A stretch of 30,196 nt of DNA from Larix sibirica (GCA_004151065.3 NWUY0300006059.1:3460-33655); one strand, 5' to 3'. Positions 1 to 11,562 are shown, counted from the first letter of the stretch. Notes: generated by a model not told the origin, from the letters alone. Numbers and translations are program-made.

Positions 1-416
1 ACCCCACCCTTGATTATATTGGCGAACCCTAGCATTCAATCTATCTCATCAGTCAATTCAAAGGTCAGTCAGGGTAAGGTCTCTCATTCATAATGTCATA
101 TACCCCTCTTTCAAGTACTTTCATATTTATTTTAGACAGATGTGGATATTTCTTCCTATCTGGGGTTTAGTTTTTTTGTTCATTTTCGCTCCTTTAAATC
201 GGATTTGCCACTGTTCCTTGGTGCTTTCCGAAATTTTTTTCTAACTTATCTTTGTCTTCGAGGGTTTCTCCCTCCACTGGCCCTCTTCCTTGTTTGGGTA
301 TTGAAGGTTCAGACAAGGGCAGGCAGCAGATTCTGGTGAGTGCTTTGCTTAGTGGTGATCTCCCATATGAGAAGCTTTGTTACTCAATTTCTTCAGGGTA
401 AGATCATTATTATATA
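1..416 (+). other. Leader of the short coiled-coil ORF, possible 5' intron
   Basis: No gene is recognised here. A good plant splice donor (AGG then GTAAGG, GT at 74-75) and a pyrimidine-rich acceptor (TTTCTTCAG, AG at 395-396) could bound a 5'-leader intron of about 320 bases just ahead of the ATG at 417. This is a sequence-pattern inference only; splice-site matches of this quality occur by chance in AT-rich DNA. Confidence 0.25.
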
Positions 417-683
417 ATGGTGGATGGTAGGATTCATCGCCCTGTTGGATGGACTAGCAGTAGTGATGGGAATAGTCGAAGACTAGAGGAGTTGGAAAAG
501 AAGATAGCAGAAATTCGACAAAAGCTGGAGGAAAAATGCGACAAAAAGGACTTGGATTCGGTGGAGACTAGGAGAATTGGGGACAACATAGACAACAAGT
601 TACTACCCCATAGTAAACAACTGACCCACAACATCGAGCACAAGTTGACTAGCAATAATGATGAACTGACTGAACGACTGTAA
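417..683 (+). CDS. Short coiled-coil protein, family not recognised
   Basis: This 88-codon frame starts at ATG 417 and stops at TAA 681-683. Residues about 20-50 are rich in Leu, Glu and Lys with heptad-like spacing (RRLEELEKKIAEIRQKLEEK), so a short coiled coil is likely. There is no signal peptide or membrane segment. Read through the stop, the same frame stays plausible for about 23 more codons and, past a second stop, into the 210-bp tandem repeat, which suggests a once longer protein now cut short. A minus-strand frame overlaps it but has no coherent composition. It may belong to a retroelement or be a chance frame. I cannot name a family or function. Confidence 0.3.
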   Translation: MVDGRIHRPVGWTSSSDGNSRRLEELEKKIAEIRQKLEEKCDKKDLDSVETRRIGDNIDNKLLPHSKQLTHNIEHKLTSNNDELTERL

Positions 684-834
684 GAGCTCCTTATCGAACA
701 CGCCCAGCTAGGAAAGATCAATGTGGCAAAGAGAGGATCACATCGACTTCGATAGGCTTTGGACAGTACCCTTTTTCGAACAGACCTCCCTCGGGGGAAA
801 AATAAATGGAGATTGATTGAGGGAACCCCACGGC

Positions 835-1249
835 ACACCCACCAAACTATCTTGTGTTTATTTTCAGGATCATTTTTAGTTTTTAATTTTCTGTTAGTTT
901 TCCTTTCCTGCTAGTTCTAGTTTTTTGCGAATAATATAAGAATATAAGGGGAGGACTATGTCCTATTTTGCAAAAACCCTTCTGCTCATTTTGTATAGGA
1001 AGGTATTTTGTAAGGGTTGTACTTCTAGAGAGACAATAGAAGAAACACCCACCAAACTATCTTGTGTTTATTTTCAGGATCATTTTTAGTTTTTCATTTT
1101 CTGTTAGTTTTCCTTGCCTGCTAGTTCTATTTTTCTGCGGACAATATAAGAATATAAGGGGAGGACTATGTCCTATTTTGTAAAGACCCTTCTGCTCATT
1201 TTTATAGGAAGGTATTCTGTAAGGGTTGTACTTCTAGAGAGACAATAGA
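835..1249 (+). repeat. Tandem duplication, unit about 210 bp (two units)
   Basis: Unit 1 is 835-1044 and unit 2 is 1045-1249. They are offset by 210 bases at the left and 209 at the right because of a one-base deletion. They differ at roughly ten positions. Both begin ACACCCACCAAACTATC and end with a run containing GACAATAGAA. The duplication lies just downstream of the ORF at 417-683, so it would sit in its 3' untranslated region. Direct duplications like this are common in LTR and UTR regions of plant retroelements. Confidence 0.9.
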
Positions 1250-2800
1250 ATAATAGAAGTAAGGAAGGATAGTATCAAACTGACCTATTTTGAAAAGGGC
1301 CTTCCATTCATTTTGTATAATTGGGATGAAAGACAATTCTACTGATTTATCTCACTATCTGGTTTGGATGCATCCCTTATGTAATTTATCGAATGAATAT
1401 AATGAAACTATTACATGATCAGTTTGCACTATTTGGTTGTATGTGTTCTTTTATGCATGCTTCTTTCTCCATACTAGCATATCTATGCTTGTAAACTAGC
1501 TTACAGTTTCTGGAACCTCTACGTCATAAGAGGTTCACATGATTCCATTTGTTACTAGAAATGGAACGGGACCTATGTTTTGTTTTGAAAATGGAAAAGA
1601 AACGAGAATGGGATGAATAACGTCGTTTTATACAGAAGTTCTCATTTCTCGAGTCAAGAAACCATTTCCTAAGAAACATCTCATTTCTGGTCTCATTTTT
1701 CAAAAACTATTTCCTCCATTTATGTTTTTTTTTTTTCAGTTTGCTCACTGCTCATAGGATTTAAAATCCTTTTTTTTTCTATTTTTTCAGCTTGCTCATT
1801 ACTCATAGCATTTGAATTGCAAAAATATCCTTATGTTTTTTAACATTGAAATCAATTCTTTCCATCATCTAGTATTTCTTTAATGGAGCTCACTCATTTG
1901 AACTAAATTGATATTTTAAATATCCATATGTTTTTTAACATTGAAAACAATTCTTTTGATCATCTAGCATTTTTTTTATGGAGCTCGCTTGTTTGAACTA
2001 AATTGATATTTGGTGCATGTTCGTGGAAAATAAATATCTCCAAATCTTTTGTTATAAAAATAGTTGATCTTCACCAAATTTGTAAATGGTAAGGACCTAT
2101 GTTTGGTGAGAATAAACTATGTTTAAGAAAATGTAATCTACATGGATATGGTATACAAAATTTAAATAGCATTAATAATGGATTGAATTGTAAGCTTAAA
2201 ATTGATGGTTTTTAGTACTTAATATTTTTAATCCATTTTTTTAAGGCAAAGATTAATTCACTTTTTTTTTTGTTAAAATGTAAAAGGAGTTTGTTTATTT
2301 TGAATGATGTTGAAGGAAGAGAAAATTATTAGGGACTATGAGTTGGCTTCAATTATTTGAAATTCAGTTTGGGTGGGATAGATGTATTTTTTAAGTTGAG
2401 TTATAGTTCCAAATGAAATTGCTATAAAATTGAAAGAAAAATTAGCTCCAAGTGAAATCACTATACTCAAAGCTCGTATTCAATTCAAATAAAATTTTAA
2501 AATATTTAGTCATATATATTAAAGTGGCTAAGGTTTGGATATTTCAAAGAGAAGACTTGTGAAGCTCCTCTCCCTCCAATCATAGGACATTCAATTGGCA
2601 TTGCCATTCATTATTAGTTTATCATCAAATTTCACACTCATTGATAATAAAAGTGTTCACGGAATTTGAGAGTTGTAATGCTTGAACAAAATAATGGCAA
2701 ATGACTATGCGGTTGTGATTAGTTATGCCCATAGATCTAGATTTCTATTCAATGGTATTATGATTTGAAAAGAAAATGATTCATTGTTTGTGGGATCTTA
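1250..2800. other. Gene-free AT-rich stretch with short diverged duplications
   Basis: No coding frame is supported. Two local direct duplications are visible. A segment containing CAG, TTGCTCA and CTCATAG occurs at about 1737 and 1788 (offset 51). A segment of about 95 bases starting AAATATCC and containing GTTTTTTAACATTGAAA, TGGAGCTC and GAACTAAATTGATATTT occurs at 1823-1917 and 1918-2012. The sequence around 1380-1430 (ATGTAATTTATCGAATGAATATAA) resembles a plant polyadenylation region for the plus-strand unit upstream. The rest looks like decayed repeat DNA. Confidence 0.5.
1550..1725. repeat. Imperfect inverted repeat, MITE-like
   Basis: The left arm (about 1558-1615) contains AAATGGA, GTTTTGAAAATGG, AGAAACGAGAATGGGATG. 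The right arm (about 1660-1722), read as reverse complement, gives AAATGGAGGAAATAG, GTTTTTGAAAAATGAGA, AGAAATGAGATG in the same order. The arms are diverged with small indels and enclose a short centre. This is the shape of a small non-autonomous DNA element, but I found no convincing target-site duplication. Confidence 0.35.
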
Positions 2801-3094
2801 CATACATACATAAGTGATATAACAACAGAGCTACTAATAGAGGAATAACTTCTCTGTAAACTTTTGTATCTTTAATCTCAGCGAAATAAAATATTACAAG
2901 GAAAACAATTCATCGACTTCACAACCATAGAGGGAGAATCTCTATTCTAAAATTGCAAGCCTTTATTTCATGGCTTGGATTACATTATATAACCTTTCAA
3001 ACTGACTAAAATTAGTTAGACTTTATTTGACCCGTAGCAAGAAATATTAACAGTCTTTTCACTTATTAGTTTTTTACAAAAATGATTTTACATT
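2801..3094 (-). other. 3' flank of copy A, shared with the copy ending at 20340
   Basis: This lies just downstream (minus strand) of the broken gene at 3095-6727. The part from about 2868 to 2962 matches about 20187-20282: both contain TTTAATCTCA, ATATTACA, CATCGACT and TCTCTATTCTAAAATTGCAA in the same order with the same spacing apart from small indels. Similarity therefore extends beyond the coding part, as expected for copies of one transposed unit with a common 3' end rather than for genes sharing only a domain. Confidence 0.5.
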
Positions 3095-6000
3095 TAAATT
3101 TTCATAATGCTTGTCCCCGACTCTTCTTCTTACTTGTGTTGGAACAAATGGTTGTCTAGTTGTTTCCCTTGGTGGCTACATTTTTGGCATAGTAGGAATA
3201 TTTGCTTGTCCAGCTGGCGGTATAAATGCCAAAGGGGTAGGGTAACCCATGGTTCCTTATGCCTAAGTTGAGTATTGCTGACTACTTAAAGAGGCACCTG
3301 TTGTGCTAGAAGTTTGTCCCAGAGTCTATTGCTTTGATGGTGTTGTTGAAGGTGCATATTGTGCCAATGTCTTCCATTCTCTTCCTATTGTCATCCTGTG
3401 AGGTTTCAAAGCATCTAGTGAAAGTTATGCATATGTATTTTTAGTGTAGGATTCAATATCTTGCTCTTTGATTATTCTCTTCAAATTTATCCATATCTAA
3501 AATTGAGGTTTCAGTCTTTCAATAACTTGTTCTCCTGAGATAACCCCTTCTAGCTGCTCTATTGAAGGTATTTCATTCCTTCTCTACTCCAAGTTCTTTA
3601 TGAATGCATCTCTAGATAGTATATCTCCATTTCCATCCCAAGGATGGGGTAATCCTAGCTTAATCACCTTGTCAAACAATCTCTTAAAATTGCCAATATT
3701 AGAATCAAGCATCTGCATACTAATCTATGATCTCTTCATCGGGACTTTTTTGAACATCATTTGTTTTTATACATTTATGATTGCAGTTCTTCTTAGTATT
3801 TACAATCGTTGCAATTAAATATCACTCATTCCATTTAAATAATATATGACTTGTTATGTTGTTCTTGGCATTTTCCCTAGCTCCTTTTCTACCCTCTTTG
3901 TCTCCTCTTTTATGGATTTGAAGGTGCCAAGTTCTTCAATTTGCCCCATTTATTTTCTATCAACTGAGTTATTTTGTCCCACAGGAATATATTAGTCCTT
4001 TTGATCAGGGATTTTGATTCTACATCAAGCTTTCTAAACTGTCTACTTGACTCTTAAGATCATCTATTCTATTTCTTAGTTCATGGATTTCATCTTCTTG
4101 CTTTTATATGTCCCCTTCCAGTTCAACTATCCTTTCATCTTTTTGGGTCAACTGTGCTTCTAATTCTGTGATCTTGTCATCTTTATCAGTCATCTCCTTT
4201 TTTGTTTGCTAGCTTTGGGGGTATTCTTCCATAGTGTCGACATCCACCATTTCTACCTGAGCATCCTACTCCTAAGGCCCTGTTGTTTCACTTGGTTGTT
4301 ATGTCCTTTGAGCAATAGAATATGGATCCCGAATATCTTGTTGTGATGTTATAGTAGTATTTTGCAGTTTCTATAAGGAAATTTGCATTTAAAGCTTATC
4401 TATCTCATCTCCTCTATCTTTAGCCAATTTTTTAAACTGTAGCATTTTGGCATATATATTTTCGTTTTCCACCTGTGCTTGTCTCAAATCTAGATTCTGA
4501 GTTGGATCCACGGTTGGGATTTTTAACTGTCTTTTCAATATTTGTATTTCATTGTCTTTCTCCTTAAGGAAAGATGCAGCACGAGAACTGTCACCAGGAT
4601 TGGCACTTAATGCCATCACATTTTCTTCTAGACTCTTGATGGTCACTTGTTTGGCTTTAAATGATACTTTCTCCTCTTTCAAAATCTCTTCAAATATCTT
4701 GATATTTTGCCTCATTTTTCTTTCTATCTTCCCTGATTTTTCCACTTCTTGGCATATCATCCCACATGCTTTCTTATAGAAGTATACTTTATCCATATTT
4801 TCAAGTTTACTAAAGTCAATTTTATATTCAGCAGTTCTGAAATCATTTAAACTGGTAGGACTTGGAATTATGGGCTATAGTATTGACCATCTCAATATGT
4901 CATTCTTGTTGTCTGCAATTATAATCAACCTCTTTCCTGAGACCCCTATCTGCTGCCTGGATTCATCTTCCAAATTCCCATTTCTCTCTTTTAAGTTTTG
5001 ATATTTATTTTGCATATCTATCTATACTGGAAGCAAGCATGCTGATGGAGATTCAAAGGGTTCTTCTTGTAGAATCATTGGTTCTATAAATCTTAGAGAA
5101 GGGTAGTGAGCAAAAGTAACCATTGACCCTGCCCCTTTGCAAGGAGAGGGTGGTATCATGTCTAGTATTTCTTGGGGTAGTTTTATCTCCTGGTCATCTT
5201 CAAATTTTGATTCCCCTATTCTTTCCCTCTTTCAGGATTGAACTTATTCACCCTCATCTATTTCCATGTCTGCAGACATCTCTTCTACGCCTCTCTTTTA
5301 TCCAGCCTATTGTTCCTTCTCCTTTTCCTGCTCCAAGCACTTATGTACTTCTATGACCTCTTCCCAAGTTTCTAGATTTGAAATGTTTTGCCAATATAGC
5401 ATTGTGATTGTCTCATATGAAAGTTCTTGTTGTCCACTCTTTGCTTGGATATAATCCCATGGGTATCATAGGAAAAATATTCTTCCTTCCTCAAGTTTAG
5501 TTGGACTAAGTAATCCTCTAGGTACTCATCTACTTTCAGTCCCTTCAACTAAAATGGATCTATCTCTTGAGGCACATTGAAGGTTCTGTGATGTCTATAG
5601 TGTGTAAAGTGTCTTTCATCCACCTTGAATATTTACTTAGCATATTGCATGGAAGAGCTCCTGGGGGTGAGGAAAGCGAGTAATTGATAGGGTTCCTCTT
5701 CAAATTCATAGAACCTTATCATAGTGTATTCCTAAAAATGAAACCATTCCCATGTTCGGGTCTCGGGTGTGAATTTTAGTAGTTTTTTATGATTAGGAAA
5801 CATCCTCGGAGGAGGAGCACCATTTAGAATAGCATATGCTATCTTCATAACTTTGTTTGTGAACTATGTATAGTTGGAATTATCAGATTTCCTTAAAAAC
5901 AAATCACTCCACTTGAAGTCTAGGAAGGGATTTCCACTTTCATCTACCATCTTCAGATCCAATCACTTCAAATGTTCAAAGTTTTGGAACAAAAACATAT

Positions 6001-6727
6001 AGAATAGGTAGCATGGGTATCTAAAAAGAGCTATAATAGGGAACTCTTCTAATTTTTCTTGGATAATTTGGATCAGGTAGCTACAAAGGTCATACTTGGG
6101 ATAAGTATGGGTGGACATGGGAGTAAGAATCAATAAGAAGTCTAGGGTTACCTCGTCGATTTTCTTTTCATTTTCATAGCAAAAAATTATGTAGATCAAG
6201 GATAGATCTCTTCTAGAAAAATTAGAGAATACTACCGAGTCATAAGGTCGGGAGACATCAAGGATGGCAATCCCCTTTTCCAAATGTTTCTTAAGAACAA
6301 GTTTCGGTTGGATGGACTGAGACTTTGTATGATTGAGATAAGGCCATTTCATTTACCGATTGTGTTTTATGGAATTCAAGAACTCCAAACATTTTGTGCA
6401 TGTTTGGAATGTCTATGCGACATAGGATAGTGGTTAGATCTGAAGACATGATGGCATGTTTTATTGGGGAATACTGCATAGAACACTGAGTGGTGAATTC
6501 TGGGAAATATACTAACCTAGGTCACACAAATTGAGCAAGGATTGAGTCCCATAGATGAAAAGGATCCTGGTTTACTCTTTATAAGATCTCGTCTTCTTGT
6601 AGGGTTGACAATAGTTCATATCTGGTCATGATGGTATCGAAGACATTAGCATGATTATCAAGTATATGCTCATCATTTGCTTGCAAACAGGGTCTTGGGT
6701 AACTTTTTTCTTAGAGGATCGAGCCAT
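3095..6727 (-). pseudogene. Copy A of a large recurrent coiled-coil/PQ-rich ORF (broken)
   Basis: This is the longest copy of a gene present several times in the window, and I do not recognise the family. It starts at ATG 6727 (MARSSKKK). Frames then shift and several stops intervene, so it is dead. Readable parts in order: an N-terminal globular part (6727-5963) with VFDTIM, LCRIDIP, MFGV, RPYDSVVFSNFSRRD and ENEKKIDEVTLDFLL; a motif around 5690 (FEEEPY); a Lys/Glu-rich coiled coil (4796-4389) with ALSANPGDSS and EKDNEIQILKRQ; a segment at about 3750-3610 with SMQMLDSNIGNFKRLFD and WDGNGD; and a Ser/Gln/Pro-rich tail to about 3100. The ancestral protein would have been roughly 1,100-1,200 residues. 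No zinc knuckle, protease, reverse transcriptase or integrase motif is visible. It is probably an element-borne protein (gag-like or accessory); this is inference from copy number. Confidence 0.6.
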
Positions 6728-8189
6728 GGTATGGTTAATTGAGAAGCAGTTTTTATTGGTTATGTACCAGAATTATCAGTGGATTCAATTGATATGCATT
6801 AGAGTTTAATTCTGTACCTCTAATTAAGCAATTGATCAGGTTAGGAAACGATGTTTGAAATACCTAGTGGACAGGAGGCTCTTATGGCTTTGTTGTATAG
6901 GTTTTTCTGAACCGACGGGCTACTCCAAGTTTGTTTTGCTTCTTTCAAATGAATGGTAGGAAAAGAATGGATCCCAAAATAAATGAGGTCATTCGGGATC
7001 AAGTAGGATAAAAGACAACTAAAACACCCTGCTTTTCCGATGAATTTTTTATAAAAACTAGTCAAAATTGTTCCTGGAAATTGTTATTTCTGCAATTTTG
7101 CAATTTCAGCAACCATAGTTTTTTGTCCTAGACTAAATGCACAATTGTAAAACTACCCAGATCATCGAAATTGTGATTTTGAGCACTCCAAATTGCGATT
7201 CTAATGAGAATTACTCTATCAGATTTTGGCGGGTTGGGGGCGTTTTGGTTAACGTTTATACTATGTTGAGTTCAAAAGTGGGAACATCTTCAATGGAAAT
7301 GTGTTGGGCTTTGAGTGGGTTGACATGTCACCGATCTAGTCCTTTGGTCAAACAGTGGTTTTATTGGATACCGGCTTGGTTTTGGAAAACCACAACTCCC
7401 AACAGGCTAGGTGATTTTAGCAAAATTTCTGTCAAGGAATTGTCAATCACAAAGCGCCATCTGTACTCTTTTGTCATATCTAATGCCTCGATGAGTGCAA
7501 TTAAATGTCATGCAACTCATCAAGGAGCTATGAATATTGGTCGTAGATCTAACGCTCCTCTCCCTTGATTAGCACATACCCCATCATAATCTTTGTACAA
7601 ATTTAGGAGGAGTTATTAATGTCATTTGTAGACCTGGTGCTCCTTTGTCAGATTAGATTGGGCCCATCTTAATATTCCATGTATCTCTTCAGAGAATTGT
7701 CACTTATAATCATTGATCATGGATTTTATTGAAGGTGTTCTGTTTCTTCCTTCTAAGCACTTGGTTCCTAGATCTTGGTCCTTATTACACTAGAGGAATA
7801 ATTTGTTTTCCTTTAATTTCACTGCCCAGACTCTTAATTTAGGCCATTTTCATCCCTCAAACCTTTTTGTAAAAACTATGTACTAACACAANGATGTTTC
7901 TTTAAAAATTATAACCTTTAAAACTAGAAAACAATGCACACTTAGATGATGACATACATGCATGGTAGATTAAGATAATTTACTGACATTAGTTTGAGAA
8001 TTATAACAACTCCATTTCCCTCGTAACTATTAATAATTGTTAGTTGGATAAAGAGGAAAAATCCATGTCCATTTCCACTACATACTAAATGGAAGAAGAT
8101 AACCTTTTTTTTTCATGTAGAAAAAAAAATGTACTTTTGTTATTCATTGTTTTCATTCTGACTGAATTGTAAAAAGATTTGATTTACTT
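6728..8189. other. 5' flank of copy A and gene-free spacer with one N
   Basis: On the minus strand this is the region upstream of the ATG of copy A. A TATA-like stretch (TTTTTATAAAAAATTC, minus strand, about 7065-7050) lies some 330 bases upstream of that ATG and could be a promoter remnant. A plus-strand frame at 7137-7568 has 143 codons but no recognisable domain or neighbour logic. A single N at 7893 marks an assembly gap. Nothing else is supported. Confidence 0.35.
7893..7893. other. Single-N assembly gap
   Basis: An isolated N interrupts otherwise ordinary sequence. Four such Ns (7893, 14682, 26793, 30020) occur in the window. At least two of them sit at the edge of an exactly repeated sequence, so they look like contig junctions rather than miscalled bases. 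Confidence 0.7.
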
Positions 8190-11052
8190 TTTACAAATTT
8201 GAGTTTTACATCTTCCTTTCAAAATTCCTCGTCAAACTCAGTATCTTCAATTTATTTTGCTCGGAGTCTTCTTTTTCCCTGTCATGTAAATATTTGGATG
8301 ATTAGGAGACTGCCCCATTGGCCTTACTTGAGGAATACATGCCTGATTCATTTGATACATCATTTGTACATTGGTTGGTCCTGAAGGTGGTACTAAATAA
8401 ATTGGTGTTGGTTGACTAACAAAATGCCCTGGCACCTGTGTTGATGATTGGCCTACTGCTTGACTAGACTGTTGACTTGAGGATTGGCATGAAGGTTTCA
8501 CTGTTCATGTCCTAGGTGGAAATACATGTTTGTGGTACTGTATTACCATCTTCCATTCCTTTCCCAATGGTTTCTTGTGAGACTTCATGGATGCAAAAGA
8601 GATTTCTTCATTTGTTTTCTTTTCATAAGAGATTGGTCCCAATCTCTTGGCAATATTTTTTAGTCCAACCCTAATTTCAAAATAGCTTTTGAGTCTATCT
8701 ATTTCTTATTCCCCATCAATTTCTCCTTCCAAATTTTCTGGGGGTACCTCTTCCCTTTTTTGATCTAGATGTTCTTTATAGGTATATTTAGGATAATATT
8801 CTCCATTACCATCCCATGAGGAAGGCATTATAAGAATTAACACATCCTTAAATAAGGCTTTGAAGCTGCTTATTTCATCTTTCAACTGCTTAATGTTGTA
8901 TTTCATCCTAAGCACATATGTTTGCTTCATTATCACAAATCTATCTATCTTGATGATTTGTGTTTTGTTATCAATTCCCTTCCCAGCCAAATGCATTTAC
9001 GTTCTGCATTTCAAATGACCTATTACCTCATTTGCTTGTTTGTCGGGCATGTTTCCCAGTTGTTTTACGTTGATTTTACTTTTGCATTGGTTGTTGTTGC
9101 CATCTCTAATTCATCATGAATCACTTCAAAATAATATGATTTATGCACGAACTATTCAGTATTCCTCTCCCAAACATTTTGTGTTATTCTCTTTAAAAAT
9201 TGCTCTCCTTGAACATTCATTTGCAATGAGGTTATTTGACTCTTTAATTCCCCCATCTCTTTCTCCAAATATGTCATTTCATTCTCCTTTTTACTGACCT
9301 CATTCTCTAATTCTAATATCTTTCTATATTTTATCTCTACCTCCTTTTCAACCTCTTCGAGCTTGCCACTTTGGTCATTTTCCTCTTGAATGGGCTGAGC
9401 ACTTGACCTCTAATTTTCTTGATCTTCCTCCATAGTATCTATGTCTATGGATTCTGGAGGGATAGTTGGATGCTCATATATTGCTTCTGCTTCATTTGTT
9501 GGTGTAGACTGATCCTTTGTATGGATTGTAGGGATTGGTGCTCCAACATCTTCTCTAGTGGATATTTTAGTCCTTTCTAATTCCATGTTGGCTATCTGAC
9601 AATGTAGGTCATCAATCTCCTTCCTTCTTTCTTCAGACAGTTTCTAGTATTCTATCATATTAGCATAATATAGATTTGTTATTTCTCTACATGAATCTAC
9701 TTCAGCTCTTCAGTTTGAACTAGATCTATTGTAGTCATTTTAAATTTCTTCTTTAAAGTGTCTATCTCATTATCCTTCTTTTCACTGAGTGATTTTATTT
9801 GGGACCCATCTAATGGGTCAGCTGATAATGCCACTAACTTTTCTTTTGATGAATTTATAGTGATTTTATTAGCCCTCGTTGTCCATTTCTCCATTTCATA
9901 CAACTTCTCAAATTTCTCTAGGGCTAACCTGAGCTTCTTCTCTTCCTTTTTTGATTTGAATATTTATGTACATATCATGTCACCGTCCTATTTTTATAAG
10001 TCTAGTTTTTCCAACTTCCCAAATTCTTTGAAGTTGATGGTATGCTCTTCGGCCCTCCAATCACTCAATTTCACAGGCTTGGATACTTTAGGCTCAAGTA
10101 TGGAAAACCGAAATTTATCATGTTGATGATTAGAAACCGAGATCAGTCTTCTTTCTGCAGCTAGGATCTCTTGTCTCATATCTTTTACCATTCTCAATCC
10201 TCTCTCCCAGGTGTTCCTGTAACTAGGCTGGAGATCTTTTTTCACGAGAACAGGCTCTATAGAGGATGATCCTTGCATCTTCTGAGAGATTGTGAACTCT
10301 ATAGATGGATAGATGGTATATTTAATTGCAGGTCCTATTAAGAGTATTGTTTTTTCTATTAATTCAATGATTTCTCTTGGGATTTCAACCGAAATTGATA
10401 CCTCCACCAATGATTGTTCATCTCCCTCAACCTGTCTTCTATCCCTCTTTGGGTTTGGGCCCTACTCAACTTCATCAATATCTATTCTTTAAGCTTCCTC
10501 AGCTTCCCTTTTCTATCCTATCAACTATGTTTCTTTTTCATGTTCCTCAAATCTTTTCAAATCTTCTTGGACTTCTTCCCAGGTCTCATTATTGGCTATC
10601 TTTTCCCAAACTGGTATGGCTTCACATATGTAAGATGGATTTTTATTCTCCAGACTCTGCTTTGAGACAATTTGATGTGGGTCATATGATTCCTTTTCAA
10701 CCTTCTAAAGATTAAACTCACTCAAATATCCCTCACCGTATGGAGAGGCATTCAACCCCCTTATGATGAGAGATCATATTTCCTTTGGTAACAAGAAATA
10801 TCTGTGCTTCCTGAAATGTCTAAAATGAAGCTCATCCGAAGCACATCTTTTCCTTATATACTCCATGGAAAAAATCCTTGGATTCATAAAAGGTGGTAGC
10901 TTGTAGGGTTCCTCCTCAAAGCTCTAAACTCTGATGATTGTATGGTCCTCATAGAGGAACTAGTCTCCTGTCTCAACCGCTGATGTGAATTGCAACTATT
11001 TCTTGTTTTTTGGAAGCATCCTTGGAGGTGAATTACAATTGTTTCTTGTTTT
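8190..11052 (-). pseudogene. Copy B of the recurrent coiled-coil/PQ-rich ORF (broken, N-terminus lost)
   Basis: Reading the minus strand from 11052, it matches copy A in order: TIIRV and FEEEPYKLPPFMNPR near 10920-10880, DELHFRHFRKHR near 10820, SKQSLENKN near 10660. A long frame follows at 10410-9994 (138 codons), then a coiled-coil stretch at 9903-9697 with ALSADPLDGSQ and EKKDNEIDTLKKK, parallel to ALSANPGDSS and EKDNEIQILKRQ in copy A. A frame at 8996-8706 contains FKALFK and SSWDGNGEYY, and a Gln/Ser/Pro-rich tail at 8501-8247 ends basic (GKKK). Stops and frameshifts separate these parts. The N-terminal third of copy A is absent; homology stops near 11020-11052, where an inverted fragment begins. 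Function is unknown. Everything left of 8343 is unique, and the rest recurs at 20531 onward. Confidence 0.6.
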
Positions 11053-11321
11053 TAGGGCAAATGCCAAGAACCGACAGAACAAGTCATAGATTATTTAAAT
11101 GGCATGATAAATACTGAATTGCAATGATTACAGATACCAACCAGAAATGCAATAATAAAGGTATAAAAACAAATGATATTAAAAAAATTCCTGTTGAAGA
11201 TATCCGAGATCAGTATGCAGATGCTTGATTATGATATTGGTAATTTTAAGGGATTGTTTTACAGGGAGAATAAGCTAGTTTTACCCCATACTTGGCATGG
11301 AAATGGAGATATACTATCTAG
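11053..11321 (+). pseudogene. Inverted internal fragment of the recurrent ORF
   Basis: The plus strand here matches the minus strand of copy A at about 3880-3612. Shared landmarks in order are AATGCCAAGAAC, AACAAGTCATA, TATTTAAATGG, GTATAAAAACAAATGAT, AGTATGCAGATGCTTGATT, GGAAATGGAGATATACTAT. Translated from 11173 it gives ISMQMLDYDIGNFKGLFY and WHGNGD, against ISMQMLDSNIGNFKRLFD and WDGNGD in copy A. It is head-to-head with copy B and has no start or end of its own. It is a rearranged scrap of about 270 bases, not a gene. Confidence 0.75.
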
Positions 11322-11562
11322 GACTCTGAAGCTTTCCTTGAATCTGATATCCTTGCGACTGCACATTCAAGGGAAGCTTGAGAGATATACAATCTCATTT
11401 TCCATAGGACTCTGAAGCTTGCCTTGAAGCTGATATCCTTGTTGTTGCACATTCAAGGCAAGCTTCAAAGATATAGAATATCATTTTGCATAGGAATATG
11501 AAGCTTTCCTTGAATCTGATATACTTGTTACTGCACATTCACTTTCATATTTTGCATACCCT
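11322..11562. repeat. 86-bp tandem repeat, three units, each with an internal hairpin
   Basis: Units start at 11322 (GACTCTGAAG), 11408 (GACTCTGAAG) and 11494 (GAATATGAAG), exactly 86 apart. The third is cut short by an internal deletion. Each full unit contains an inverted repeat. In unit 2 the arms are perfect over 15 bases: GAAGCTTGCCTTGAA at 11414-11428 and its reverse complement at 11452-11466, with a 23-base loop. Unit 1 has the same stem with mismatches. The array begins exactly where the inverted ORF fragment ends. Confidence 0.9.

Noticed and set aside
434-838. 134-codon minus-strand frame as a gene
   Set aside because: It overlaps the plus-strand coiled-coil frame and its Ser/Leu-rich composition is the expected shadow of Glu/Lys-rich codons.
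7137-7568. 143-codon plus-strand frame as a gene
   Set aside because: No domain, no recognisable composition, no partner features; it lies in the upstream flank of minus-strand copy A and can arise by chance.
9758-10126. 122-codon plus-strand frame (and its copy at 21946-22314)
   Set aside because: Phe/Ser-rich antisense shadow of the coiled-coil part of copy B on the minus strand.
10377-10715. 112-codon plus-strand frame (and its copy at 22565-22903)
   Set aside because: It lies opposite the minus-strand copy B, whose motifs continue through it on the other strand.
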